Source of the DNA: JAPPHA01 sp963662815
GTDB lineage: Bacteria; Pseudomonadota; Alphaproteobacteria; Rhodobacterales; Rhodobacteraceae
DNA length: 64,000 nt
NCBI GenBank assembly: GCA_963662815.2
Contig: CAXXWA010000041.1
Location: 1-64,000, forward strand
Direction: 5' to 3'
In this document: in pieces, positions 1 through 8,172 of the stretch
Layout of the letters: every line of letters starts with the position of its first letter
Numbering within the stretch: position 1 is the stretch's first letter
Notes under the pieces: model-generated
Databases searched by the model: none
What the model was told of the DNA's origin: nothing
Seen by the model: the letters and a program-made list of their open reading frames with translations, nothing else
Position numbers and translations under genes: made by a program

Positions 1-340
1 CAACGCAGTCGACCCAACGCGAGCCGAAATTGGCGATCTCTTCGATCTGGCCATCAAGCGATATGCGAAGAAACCGTCCGTCATCGCCACCAGTCAGCAC
101 GTGGTCGGAATCCGCCGCAAGACAGAGCACGGCGCCATCATGAGCCTTCGTCGCTGTGGGGTTTGCCTCAGGGCGGAAGAAGCGAACGGATCCGTCACCG
201 GAAGCCACTGCGACGGCCTCGCCTGCGGCAACGGCACCCGTGACAGGAGCGCCGATCTCGAGTTTCAGGCCGCGTTTCTCCAACTCGGATTCCGGAAAAC
301 CGCCCCGCTGACGGACACGCCGCGGCAGGTCCGGCGTCAT
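1..340 (-). CDS. WD40-repeat protein, partial (N-terminal end)
   Basis: The minus-strand frame starting at 340 reads MTPDLPRRVRQRGGFPESE and runs off the window edge, so only about 113 residues are visible. Its spacing of GDGSVRFF, HDGAVLCLA and GGDDGRFLRIS is that of successive WD40 beta-propeller blades. The start ATG overlaps the TGA of the upstream cobW-like gene (ATGA), so it is translationally coupled and is the third gene of a zur-cobW-WD40 operon. WD40 proteins are often encoded beside zinc-regulated COG0523 GTPases in alphaproteobacteria; the function is not established. No signal peptide is evident, which suggests a cytoplasmic scaffold role (inference). Confidence 0.75.
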   Translation of the reverse strand, partial: MTPDLPRRVRQRGGFPESELEKRGLKLEIGAPVTGAVAAGEAVAVASGDGSVRFFRPEANPTATKAHDGAVLCLAADSDHVLTGGDDGRFLRISLDGQIEEIANFGSRWVDCV

Positions 341-1323
341 GCCGCCCGGCACGCCTCAAACCCTTCCTGCAGCCCCATGCTTTCGAGATCGCGACCGATG
401 AACACCACGCGAGACACGCGGGGCCTGCCCTCCGGCCACGGTCCCATTGGAGATCCGTCCATCAACATGTGCACCCCCTGGAAGACGAAACGGTCGCCAT
501 GCCCGGAAAAGTCAAGGATGCCCTTCGATCGCAGTATGTCTTGGCCGCGCTGCTGCAGGAGCTGTCCGAACCACTTCTGGAACTTGTCGAAATCAAGAGG
601 CGATTCCGAGACAAACGAGACGCTTGTAATGTCGTCGTCGTGTTCGTGATCGTGGTCGGATGTCAGGAAATCGGGCTCCACCTCCAGAACCCGGTCGAGG
701 CTGAACGCGTTCAGCCCGAGAACTTCATCCAGCGGCGCAGCGCAGCGCGCGGTGCGAATGATCCTCGCATACGGATTGATCTTGCGGATCCGCGCTTCGA
801 CCTGCTCCAGCCCGCCGGCTTCCACGAGATCGGTCTTGTTGAGCAGAACAACATCCGCAAAGGCCACCTGTTCCTCGGCTTCGTGATGCTCGCCAAGCTG
901 CGCATCGAGATGGACGGCATCCGCTACGGTCACAATGGCGTCGAGCCGCGTGCGGTCGGCGACATCCTGGTCGACGAAGAAGGTCTGCGCCACGGGGGCC
1001 GGATCGGCAAGACCGGTGGTTTCGACGATGATGGCGTCAAACTGGTTGCCACGCTTCATCAAGCCGCCCAGGATCCGGATCAGATCACCGCGGACGGTGC
1101 AGCATATGCAGCCGTTGTTCATCTCGAACACTTCCTCGTCGGCATCGACGACAAGATCGTTGTCGATGCCTTCCTCGCCAAACTCGTTGACGATGACTGC
1201 ATAGCGTTTGCCATGCCGCTCCGTGAGGATGCGATTCAGAAGCGTCGTCTTGCCGGCGCCGAGGAAGCCGGTGAGCACGGTGACAGGAACTTGTGCGGAT
1301 TGATCCATTTTTCGTCCTTTCAA
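337..1323 (-). CDS. CobW/COG0523-family GTPase, probable zinc metallochaperone
   Basis: This is a 328-residue P-loop GTPase. It shows a Walker A region GFLGAGKTTLLN (residues 19-30), the family hallmark CICC (72-75), an NKTD guanine-specificity motif near residue 161 and a metal-binding linker SDHDHEHDDD (about 222-231). The CobW C-terminal domain follows. COG0523 proteins move zinc or other metals to client enzymes. Its start overlaps the zur stop (ATGA), and it overlaps the WD40 gene downstream in the same way, so all three should be co-transcribed. An alternative start is Met6 (MDQSAQ). Linkage to zur makes zinc the likely metal; the client is unknown. Confidence 0.9.
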   Translation of the reverse strand: MKGRKMDQSAQVPVTVLTGFLGAGKTTLLNRILTERHGKRYAVIVNEFGEEGIDNDLVVDADEEVFEMNNGCICCTVRGDLIRILGGLMKRGNQFDAIIVETTGLADPAPVAQTFFVDQDVADRTRLDAIVTVADAVHLDAQLGEHHEAEEQVAFADVVLLNKTDLVEAGGLEQVEARIRKINPYARIIRTARCAAPLDEVLGLNAFSLDRVLEVEPDFLTSDHDHEHDDDITSVSFVSESPLDFDKFQKWFGQLLQQRGQDILRSKGILDFSGHGDRFVFQGVHMLMDGSPMGPWPEGRPRVSRVVFIGRDLESMGLQEGFEACRAA

Positions 1324-1745
1324 GAGTTTGGTGCGGTTGCACCGCAGTCGCTGCAGCGCCCGTGGATCTCAATGATCGAGCGGTCGGCCGCGAAACCCGA
1401 GTCCGTGGACAGCGCTGCGATGCTGCGGGCAAGATTTGAAGTCACATGCTCCGTGACGCTGCCGCAGCCGTCGCAGATCTCGAAGACCGGAGTCTCGGAA
1501 TGATGCGGCTCGCAGCACGCCGTCCAAGCGTTCAGGGACTCGATCCGGTGCACGTCGCCGGCCTCAAGCAATTTGGCCAGCGCCCTGTATACAGTCGTCG
1601 CCGCGGTCACGCCGTCGCCGCGGAGCGCTTCCAGAATCTCATAGGCGGAGAGCGGGTGCCCCTGGCGCCTTAGAAACTCGAGCACCCTGTCTGCATGCGT
1701 GAGGCGAGCTCCTCCCTGCGGCATTTCGCGCCTCCCTTTCTTCAA
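1320..1745 (-). CDS. zur: Fur-family zinc uptake regulator Zur
   Basis: The product is 141 residues, usual for Fur-family repressors. The N-terminal winged helix contains TTVYRALAKLLEAGDVHRIE. The C-terminal part carries CCEPHHSETPVFEICDGCG and IHGRCSDCG, giving the paired CxxC structural zinc site and the His/Glu residues of the regulatory site. The CobW and WD40 genes follow with overlapping codons, and a Fec-type importer diverges from a 65-bp gap, which argues for Zur rather than Fur or PerR. Translation may start at Met8 (MPQGGARLTHADR) instead of Met1. It is expected to bind DNA when zinc is bound and to repress both divergent operons (inference). Confidence 0.88.
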   Translation of the reverse strand: MKKGRREMPQGGARLTHADRVLEFLRRQGHPLSAYEILEALRGDGVTAATTVYRALAKLLEAGDVHRIESLNAWTACCEPHHSETPVFEICDGCGSVTEHVTSNLARSIAALSTDSGFAADRSIIEIHGRCSDCGATAPNS

Positions 1746-1780
1746 CGCTCTTGAAGACTATAGTCGATTAAGATAACTAG

Positions 1781-1800
1781 TGCAATGTTACAACGTTACA
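1781..1800. promoter_or_regulatory. Candidate Zur operator
   Basis: The 20-bp segment TGCAATGTTACAACGTTACA lies in the 65-bp gap between zur and the divergent importer operon. Fourteen of its 20 positions match its own reverse complement, making it an imperfect AT-rich palindrome, the size and style of Fur/Zur-family sites. Its position suits autoregulation plus control of the importer. Binding is inferred from location and symmetry only. Confidence 0.5.
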
Positions 1801-1810
1801 TCGATTCGAC

Positions 1811-2248
1811 ATGAGCCACGACCAACCGATCCTTTCATTTTGCATGACCTGCCGAGACGGTCGTGAGTCCGTTCAGAGGAATGTCCGTGGAGGCACGCGT
1901 CTAGCCCAGGCGTTCTTGTCGCACAATGGAGCTGCGCAGCATCACGGGTTCGAACTGCGGGGCGTGCGGTGCATGAGCCAGTGCAAGCGCTCATGCATCG
2001 TGTCACTCAGCGCCGTCGGGCGCTTCTCGTACATGTTCGGCGATCTGGATGCCGCTGAGCCGTGTCATGTCGAGGCGCTCGGTGACTTGATGCCTCTCTA
2101 TCTTGCTGCGCCGGAAGGGTTTCTGCGGCGCGATGCGCGGCCCGAACCGCTGCGTGCGCGGATCCTAGGGCGCCTGCCCCCGCCCGGAAGCTCGTCTGAT
2201 CTAGTCACCTCATTTGAAGAGATGTGCGAGTGTGTCGTCCGAACCTGA
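1811..2248 (+). CDS. DUF1636 family metal-binding-like protein
   Basis: This 145-residue protein has a Cys-x-x-Cys near the N terminus (FCMTCRDG) and a second cysteine cluster (RCMSQCKRSC), the pattern of the DUF1636 family of small predicted metal or iron-sulfur proteins. It is the first gene of the operon divergent from zur and overlaps the reading region leading into the ABC ATPase. No signal peptide or membrane segment is visible, so it is cytoplasmic. The family commonly accompanies metal or corrinoid uptake genes. A role in handling the imported metal or reducing its ligand is inference. Confidence 0.75.
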   Translation: MSHDQPILSFCMTCRDGRESVQRNVRGGTRLAQAFLSHNGAAQHHGFELRGVRCMSQCKRSCIVSLSAVGRFSYMFGDLDAAEPCHVEALGDLMPLYLAAPEGFLRRDARPEPLRARILGRLPPPGSSSDLVTSFEEMCECVVRT

Positions 2249-2384
2249 ATGCAACGCCTTGGTGCACCGCTCGACAAGGGAAATCCTGCTCTTGAAAAAC
2301 CTTGCCACACTTAAGTCAGCCCTGGATGCAGACGGCGTCCCCGCAAAGAGTGAGCGCCGTGTACGCGATGCGGACGAGGGGCAG

Positions 2385-3185
2385 ATGGCCGACCAGTCGT
2401 TCCTTGTCGCCGAGAAGCTGCGTTATGAAGCGGCAAACGGCGCCGTGCTGGTTCAGGACGTGGCCTTCAATTTGGATGAGGGAGCCATTCTTGCCATCGC
2501 CGGGCCGAACGGCGCAGGCAAAACCACACTCCTTCGGCTCCTGAGCGGTTCCGAAGCGCCTACTGGCGGTGATGTGCTGATCGGCGGGCGCAATCTGAAG
2601 CAGCTTTCAGCCACGGAGCGCGCCCGCATGGTCGCCGTTGTCAGCCAGCAGGAGCAGCCCGATGGGCGGCTTTTCCTCCGCGACTACGTGGCCCTGGGAC
2701 AAATCCCGATCCAGGCGGACCGGTCAAGCCAGGCGCATGCGGACGACATGAAGCGAATCCTGCACCTCACAAGCCTCACCGACCTGGCCGAAACGCGGAT
2801 GGCCGTGCTGTCGGGCGGCGAACGCCAGCGCGCGCATATCGCGCGGGCCTTGGCGCAGAATCCATCGCTCCTGTTTCTGGACGAGCCCACCAACCACCTC
2901 GATCCGGAAGCCAAGGGCCGCATGCTGTCATTGGTTGCCGAACTGGGCATCACCGTGGTGATGATCGTCCACGATCTGGTGATGATCCCCGAGTTTGCCA
3001 GCCATGTCGCCCTGATCAACGCAACCCGGCTTGCCGGGTTTGGCCCCGTCAGCGAGGTGCTGACGCCCGACCGTGTTCAGGACATTTTCGGCGTCACCTA
3101 CCTGCACTTTGCACATCAGGGTCGCCTCATCCCCGCGCTGGACATCCGAAAGAATGAAACCTCAATGGAAAGGAACAACCCATGA
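2385..3185 (+). CDS. Fec/Btu-type ABC transporter ATP-binding protein
   Basis: The start MADQSFLVAEKL (2385) is preceded by GAGGGG and gives 266 residues; an ATG at 2214 would add 57 unrelated residues. Walker A GPNGAGKT is at about 40-47, the ABC signature LSGGERQR follows, then Walker B LLFLDEPTNHLD and the H-loop VHDL. The sequence is of the siderophore/haem/cobalamin importer class. Its stop overlaps the start of the binding-protein gene (ATGA), so ATPase and binding protein are coupled. Location opposite zur points to uptake of a zinc complex or metallophore (inference). Confidence 0.88.
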   Translation: MADQSFLVAEKLRYEAANGAVLVQDVAFNLDEGAILAIAGPNGAGKTTLLRLLSGSEAPTGGDVLIGGRNLKQLSATERARMVAVVSQQEQPDGRLFLRDYVALGQIPIQADRSSQAHADDMKRILHLTSLTDLAETRMAVLSGGERQRAHIARALAQNPSLLFLDEPTNHLDPEAKGRMLSLVAELGITVVMIVHDLVMIPEFASHVALINATRLAGFGPVSEVLTPDRVQDIFGVTYLHFAHQGRLIPALDIRKNETSMERNNP

Positions 3186-4132
3186 TGCGATACCTCTTGC
3201 CGGCAAGCGTGGCTGCCGCCTTTGCCAGCGGAGCCGCCGCCGACGGCATCACTGTCGACAATTGCGGTGATCAGCTGGTCTTCGATACCGCGCCCGAACG
3301 GATCGTGGTGCACGACATGAACATGACCGACATGGCCTTTGCACTGGAACTGCAAGACAGGATTGTCGGCCTGACAGGCATCACCGGCTGGTACAAGACC
3401 AGTCCTGACTTTGATGAGCTGCGCGGCGACATACCTGAGCTGGCGCCGAAGTATCCGACCATCGAGAACCTGATTTCAGCGGAACCGGATATGTTCTTTG
3501 CCGGATGGTACTATGGCATGCGCCCCGGCGGCGACATCACGCCCGACACGCTTGCGCACTTTGGCATCAAGACCATGGTTCTGACCGAAAGCTGCGTGCA
3601 TCTCGACAAGGATCGCCCCGTCGCCAGCATGGACCTGCTGTTTGGCGACGTTCTGCGCCTTGGCAAAGTCATGCAGGTTGAAGACAGAGCCGAAGCCCTT
3701 GTAGCCGGCTGGAAAGCGGAACTCGCCGCCATCGAAACGCAGACCGCCGACCTGGAGAGGCTCCGCGTCTTCCTGCTGGACGGCCCCGCCGACGCACCCT
3801 TCACCGCAGGCAAGTTTGCCATTCCCGATGCCATGATCGCGGCCGCGGGCGGCACGAATGTCACCCATGACCTCGACACGAGCTGGGGCCGGACTTCGTG
3901 GGAGGCGGTGGCCGCGGCGAATCCGGAGTTTCTGGTGCTGCTCGACTATCAGACAGGAAATGGCGCGTCCGACACCTTCAGCTTTCTGAAAGAGCACCCG
4001 GTGATGTCTCAGACAGACGCGGTCAAGAACGAACGCTGGATCGGCTTGAGGTACGAAGAGCTGACACCGGGCCCGGCAAACATCCGTGCCATCATGAAGA
4101 TGGCGCAAGCGATGCATCCAGGGTTGAATTGA
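3182..4132 (+). CDS. Periplasmic binding protein of Fec/Btu-type ABC importer
   Basis: The 316-residue product starts with a Sec signal peptide (MMRYLLPASVAAAFASGAAA). The mature part is a type III (FecB/BtuF-like) binding protein, with PERIVVHDMNMTDMAFAL opening the first lobe and WEAVAAANPEFLVLLD in the second. It lacks the His-rich loop of ZnuA-type zinc binders, so it probably binds a chelated metal rather than free zinc. Two adjacent ATGs (3182, 3185) can serve as start. It sits between the ATPase and the permease of one operon. The ligand is unknown. Confidence 0.87.
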   Translation: MMRYLLPASVAAAFASGAAADGITVDNCGDQLVFDTAPERIVVHDMNMTDMAFALELQDRIVGLTGITGWYKTSPDFDELRGDIPELAPKYPTIENLISAEPDMFFAGWYYGMRPGGDITPDTLAHFGIKTMVLTESCVHLDKDRPVASMDLLFGDVLRLGKVMQVEDRAEALVAGWKAELAAIETQTADLERLRVFLLDGPADAPFTAGKFAIPDAMIAAAGGTNVTHDLDTSWGRTSWEAVAAANPEFLVLLDYQTGNGASDTFSFLKEHPVMSQTDAVKNERWIGLRYEELTPGPANIRAIMKMAQAMHPGLN

Positions 4133-4133
4133 C

Positions 4134-5147
4134 TTGGCTCGATTGGGTCTAGCCAATTTTTCAGGGGCGGCTGTTCTTGCCGCCCTCTTGCTGGCTTCGA
4201 CCCTTTTTGGCACGACGCAGATCCCGCTTTCGGACGTTGTCGAGGCGATAGCCCTGAGCAGCGGGCTTGTCGAGGGGGACAAGTCTCCGCTGCATCGAAT
4301 CGTGTTCGAGCTGCGCTTGCCGCGCGCGCTTTTTGCGGCCGTGATCGGTGCCGGGCTGGGCATCGTCGGCGTGGTTCTGCAAACGACCACGCGCAACGAC
4401 CTGGCCGACCCGTTCCTGTTCGGGCTGTCATCGGGCGCGGCTGCGGGCGCTGTCTTTGTCATCACGGTGACAGGCGACATTCTGGGAATCTGGACGCTTC
4501 CGCTGGCGGCGTTCTGCGGCGGCCTCGTCGCCTCGGGCATTGTGCTGGCGCTTGTACACGGCCTGCGCACCAGCGCGCCGGAGAAGCTGATCCTTGCGGG
4601 ACTGGCAGTGTCTTTCCTCTTCGCTGCGATCACCAACTATCTCATTTTCGCTGGCGACAGCCGCGCCGCGCATTCGGTGATTTTCTGGATGTTGGGCGGC
4701 CTCGGTCTGGCCCGATGGGAAACGTTCCCGCTGGTCAGCACCGGGCTGGTGCTCATCCTAGCCTATTCCCTTTATCGCAGCCGATGGCTGGACGCGCTCT
4801 TGACCGGCGATCTCACGGCATCGACCCTTGGCGTGCCGGTGCAGGGGTTGCGGTTCAGCATGTTTTTCGTGGCCGCGCTGGCTACGGCCGTGTTCGTGTC
4901 TGTCGCAGGCGTGATTGGCTTTGTGGGCTTGATGGTGCCGCACCTTGCGCGCGGAATTGCGGGGCCGTTGCACCGCCAGCTTCTGCCAACGGCAGCCATT
5001 GTGGGCGCCGTATTGCTCACCGTCTCGGATATGCTTTGCAGGCTTCTCCTTGCACCGCAGGAATTGCCGGTAGGAATCGTGACAACATCGATCGGCTCCA
5101 TCTTTGTTTTCATGTTGCTGGTCAGGACGCGGAAAATGCAGAGATAG
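4134..5147 (+). CDS. FecCD-type ABC transporter permease
   Basis: This is a 337-residue, highly hydrophobic protein of the FecCD family with about nine to ten membrane segments. The diagnostic region FVGLMVPHLARGIAGPLHRQLLP, which contacts the ATPase, is at about 262-284. The start appears to be TTG at 4134, one base after the binding-protein stop; no ATG fits the conserved N terminus. One permease gene is present, so the channel would be a homodimer. It completes a DUF1636-ATPase-binding protein-permease operon likely controlled by Zur. Confidence 0.88.
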   Translation: MARLGLANFSGAAVLAALLLASTLFGTTQIPLSDVVEAIALSSGLVEGDKSPLHRIVFELRLPRALFAAVIGAGLGIVGVVLQTTTRNDLADPFLFGLSSGAAAGAVFVITVTGDILGIWTLPLAAFCGGLVASGIVLALVHGLRTSAPEKLILAGLAVSFLFAAITNYLIFAGDSRAAHSVIFWMLGGLGLARWETFPLVSTGLVLILAYSLYRSRWLDALLTGDLTASTLGVPVQGLRFSMFFVAALATAVFVSVAGVIGFVGLMVPHLARGIAGPLHRQLLPTAAIVGAVLLTVSDMLCRLLLAPQELPVGIVTTSIGSIFVFMLLVRTRKMQR

Positions 5148-5309
5148 CCCTCGCTTCCTTGCTTCGCATTCTCCCCGGGGCACGAGCCGATCTTGCCGGA
5201 GAATTGGTTCGCGGAGAGTGGTGATTCCCGGCACCATTGCGGCGACACCCGTCGGATTCTGTCCTGAACGCCGGGGCCACATCGACTCCGCGGGGTTGAT
5301 CGAAGAGAA

Positions 5310-5385
5310 TGGTGGGCCCGACAGGATTCGAACCTGTGACCTACTGATTAAGAGTCAGCTGCTCTACCAGCTGAGCTACGGGCCC
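5310..5385 (-). tRNA. tRNA-Lys (anticodon CTT)
   Basis: The minus strand folds as a 76-nt tRNA. It has the 7-bp acceptor stem GGGCCCG/CGGGCCC, D-arm AGCTCAGCTGGTAGAGC, anticodon stem CTGA/TCAG around loop CTCTTAA (anticodon CTT, reading AAG), a T-arm with GGTTCGAATCC and an encoded CCA at 5310-5312. The variable loop is short. No terminator is obvious. Confidence 0.95.
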
Positions 5386-5727
5386 ATCCTATCGGATACC
5401 TATGGGCGCGGAAGTCGAAGGTCAAGGTGGACTCGAGTTTGCCACGCGGTATCAAGAAGCGACCGGGACGGCGTCGGTTCGAGGCCGACGCAGAGGTGAA
5501 AGTGATCCGGGACCGGGATGTGGGTTTCTGCGCGGCGACGAGCGTTTGCGTCGGCAACTCCGATGAACCATGAAGTCGACCAAAAACCGGCAGCGTGATG
5601 CGTTGTCATGTTGTCGACATAGATCCCGGGACGCGAGCGGACACACCTCTGTCGACGATGCGTTCAATAGGGACGACGGCATGGCATTGCGCGTCTCCGG
5701 AGGCGTTGCTGTAAGAATTGACTTGTG
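5386..5727. other. Non-coding stretch downstream of tRNA-Lys
   Basis: Neither strand shows a recognisable gene, hairpin with T-tract or repeat in this 342-bp stretch. Short open frames here lack ribosome-binding sites and family features. It leads into a stretch of decayed genes. Confidence 0.5.
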
Positions 5728-5995
5728 ATGGCGCCCGGTCACCGCTGGAGGACCAACATACCGCAGACCCTGGTTCTTCAGCTGGCCCCGGAAGCTCACT
5801 GCGAATTGAAGGCGCGCGTAGCGGCAGAACCGCAGCGCGGAGTCCCTGGCCCGCGAGATTCTCGAAAGCACCCTGGCGTCGGAATCGCGCACCGGTCTCG
5901 GGAGCCGCATCGCAGCCCTGCGGGACGAAGCCGATCTTTCGGACATCGACCTGGTCCGTGACCGGACGCCATGCGAACCGACGGATCTGCAGTGA
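5728..5995 (+). pseudogene. Decayed FitA/VapB-like antitoxin
   Basis: The frame from 5728 gives an N-terminal piece ending LVLQLAPEAHCELKARVAA, then a frameshift near 5840. The other frame continues SLAREILESTLASESRTG to a TGA at 5993-5995. This order (beta-strand, KxRxAxHGRSxExE-like helix, AREIL helix, acidic tail) is that of ribbon-helix-helix FitA antitoxins. Its stop overlaps the GTG of the toxin remnant (GTGA), as in intact fitAB pairs. The frameshift should make it non-functional. Confidence 0.55.
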
Positions 5996-6400
5996 CCGTT
6001 CCCGACGCGAACGTAATTTCCGAGGTGGCGAACCCCGACTCCCCGCCGACCGTTCTCGCATGGCTTGACCGGCAGGCCGAGGACGCCCTGTACTGACAAC
6101 GGTCGCAATCGCAGAAGTCGGCGCTGGCGTTCGCAAGCTGGACGCAGGCGGGCATCGCGACGATCTCGAGCGCAGGCTGAAGGATGTCTTCCCCCTGCTC
6201 TCTGAACGACTGCTCCCTTTCGATCCTGGCGCCGCGCTTCTGTCTGGCGAAGTCCGGGCCGTTGCGCGCCGCCGGGGACGCGCCATCGGCTTTCGGGACG
6301 GCCCGGTCGCGGCAGTCGCGGTCCATCGCAAGACCGCGGCAGCCACGCGCGAAGTCTCCCCGGTCTAGGCGGCAGGCGTCAAGGTCATCAACCCGCGGGA
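5992..6400 (+). pseudogene. Decayed FitB/VapC-like PIN-domain toxin
   Basis: Starting at GTG 5992, VPDANVISEVANPDSPPTVL matches the first PIN motif (DTNVISE) and is followed by WLDRQAEDALY and a premature TGA at 6094. Reading resumes one base over as LTTVAIAEVGAGVRKLDAGG and later RLLPFDPGAA up to a stop at 6366. A last fragment, GVKVINPR, corresponds to the usual VINPW end. The PIN fold is recognisable, but two frameshifts and the changed second motif (AIGFRDGPVAAVA for ISxxDxxIAAIA) indicate a dead toxin. Confidence 0.6.
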
Positions 6401-6672
6401 AGCGAATGCAGAAACCGGCGCAATTGGTGGTAGATGAATGGGTTCTTCTGTAAAGAGATCCACGAAATTCCATGGGAAATCTGACATGTAGCCGGATTTG
6501 CCTGAAAGAGGAAGTGTTGCGCCCGTTGCTCGTTCATATGGCAGTTCCGGCAGATGATGCTGTTCTTGGTCAGCCGGTTGCAGGCCTTGGCGATTTCCTG
6601 CTCCTCCATTTCGGTACAAATGAACTTGCGGGGATTGCCGACGGTGACGGTGCGGGCGAAACGGTTCGCCAG
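6388..6672 (-). pseudogene. Possible remnant of a Tn3-family transposase C terminus
   Basis: The minus strand reads ANRFARTVTVGNPRKFIC, then TEMEEQEIAKACNRLTKNSI and ICRNCHMNEQ. This resembles the terminal helix region of Tn3-type TnpA, where similar proteins carry EEQEIAxxCxRLIxNAIICWNYLYL. There is no start, the upstream DDE core is missing, and the tail departs from the family after residue 60. The call rests on one conserved block remembered from the family, so it is tentative. Confidence 0.4.
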
Positions 6673-6689
6673 TCTGGGTCATCGACATT

Positions 6690-7349
6690 ATGCAGGATGA
6701 ACAGCGGTTTGTGACGAAACGACCAGTCTCGCGTAGGCTTGCCCTGGCCGCCTTGGGCATCGCCGCCTTGGCGGGCGGCGCGCCGCTCCTCGTCGGTGCA
6801 CGCGAGACGCAGTTGGACCAGAGGTTTTCAGGGTCGGCGGCTGACCGCTCGCTTGGCCTGAACCCCCGAATGCCCTGCACTCCCGGAACGCTGGCGCAGA
6901 CCGAGGGTCCGTACTACTCGCCAGGTTCGCCGCGCCGAACCGTGCTTCGGGAGAAGGATTCAACCGGAGAGCCGCTCGAGGTCGAAGGACTTGTGCTGAC
7001 GCCGGATTGCCGTCCCGTCGCCGGAGCCGTGGTAGACATTTGGCATTGCGACCAGCACGGCGCCTACGACAACTCGGGCTTCCGACACCGCGGTCACCAG
7101 TACACCGACCCTCGAGGGGCATACCGGTTTTTGACCATTCGGCCAGGTCCATACCGGAACAGAACACCGCATATCCATGTCAAGGTTCAGGGCGAGTTCA
7201 CGCGTTTGCTCACCACGCAGATGTATTTCTCCGACCGTTCCGGGTCGAACGACCGCGACGGTATTTTCCGCGAAGAACTGCTGATGGACCTCAAGTTGCA
7301 CGGCGAAGTCTGGCGCGCGCGGTTCGACTTCGTTCTCGCCTCCCTGTGA
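6690..7349 (+). CDS. Intradiol ring-cleavage dioxygenase-like protein, exported
   Basis: The product is 219 residues. The N terminus KRPVSRRLALAALGIAALAGG is a signal sequence with a twin-Arg pair, suggesting Tat export. The rest is an intradiol dioxygenase fold: TEGPYYSPG opens the domain, VDIWHCDQHGAYDNSG supplies one Tyr ligand region, and GPYRNRTPHIHVKV supplies the second Tyr and the His-x-His iron ligands. Catechol-type dioxygenases use this iron site, but exported stand-alone members of the family have uncertain substrates. No aromatic-degradation genes adjoin it. Upstream lies decayed sequence and downstream the convergent sugar operon. Confidence 0.8.
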   Translation: MQDEQRFVTKRPVSRRLALAALGIAALAGGAPLLVGARETQLDQRFSGSAADRSLGLNPRMPCTPGTLAQTEGPYYSPGSPRRTVLREKDSTGEPLEVEGLVLTPDCRPVAGAVVDIWHCDQHGAYDNSGFRHRGHQYTDPRGAYRFLTIRPGPYRNRTPHIHVKVQGEFTRLLTTQMYFSDRSGSNDRDGIFREELLMDLKLHGEVWRARFDFVLASL

Positions 7350-7560
7350 CAGTCAGGAAGAGTTCGCTCCCGGACCTGGCTTCCTGCCGAGTGACGGCCG
7401 CCCGAACGACGCCGGGTTCGGTCATCCGCCATGCTATGGCTGCACGGCGCCCGCGCAATGGTCTTTCGCGATGCCCGGATTCCACAGTGTCAGGATAGAG
7501 GTTTCCGTTGTGAACGGGTGCGGCCGTCAAACCGCCTTCAACCTGTCGATGTCTCGCGGT

Positions 7561-8172
7561 TCATTCCGGCGCGCGCCGGGCTGCAAGGAGCATGTCGCGC
7601 ACGAAGGCGACATGCGCCGTCTCCTCGATGATCTCGACGAGGTACTGCGCCTCCGTCAGCGTCTTTCCGACGCCGATCGTGCCGTGGTTCGCCAGGACCG
7701 CAGCGCGAACGGACTCGTCGCGGAACACCGGGGATATCTCGGCCTCGGTTTGCGGCCCGCCGTTGGCGGAAAGCGGAATGAGCGGCAGCCTGCCGATCTT
7801 TTCGACTGTCTGAACGGTAAGGCATGGGATTTCGATGCCGGCGCTCGCGTAACCGGTGGCCCAGGGGCTGTGGCAGTGGACGATGGCGCGGATGTCGGGC
7901 CGCAGGCGATAGATGCCGAGGTGGAAGTCCAGATCCTTGGAGGGTTTGTGCGGTGACGGTTCGACGGTGCCGTCCAGGGAGACGAGCTGGAGGTTGTCGC
8001 GCGTGCATTCCGCGAATCCGACGCCCGAGGGTTTGATCAGTATCGCGTCGCGCGACGACAGGCGCGTGGACAGGTTGCCGCCGGCGTTCGTCTGCAGCCT
8101 CAGGTCGAAACACCGTCGCGCAATGCGGATGAGCGCATCGCCGGAAACCTCGATGTCGTTCGGATCATGCAT
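7561..8172 (-). CDS. Class II aldolase/adducin-family protein
   Basis: This 203-residue protein carries the metal-binding HCHSPWATGY motif (near residue 100) and the downstream NHGTIGVGKTLTEA block of fuculose-phosphate aldolase/ribulose-phosphate epimerase-type enzymes. TNAGGNLSTR is the phosphate-binding region. It overlaps the stop of the Tm-1-like gene by 8 bp and is preceded by AAGGA, so it is the last gene of the ABC-sugar operon. It probably cleaves, epimerises or decarboxylates a phosphorylated sugar or sugar acid made from the imported substrate. The exact substrate cannot be read from the sequence. Confidence 0.87.
   Translation of the reverse strand: MHDPNDIEVSGDALIRIARRCFDLRLQTNAGGNLSTRLSSRDAILIKPSGVGFAECTRDNLQLVSLDGTVEPSPHKPSKDLDFHLGIYRLRPDIRAIVHCHSPWATGYASAGIEIPCLTVQTVEKIGRLPLIPLSANGGPQTEAEISPVFRDESVRAAVLANHGTIGVGKTLTEAQYLVEIIEETAHVAFVRDMLLAARRAPE

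Noticed and set aside
2214..2384. Upstream start of the Fec-type ATPase at 2214
   Set aside because: It would add 57 residues with no similarity to ATPases and overlap the DUF1636 gene; GAGGGG before 2385 supports the shorter form.
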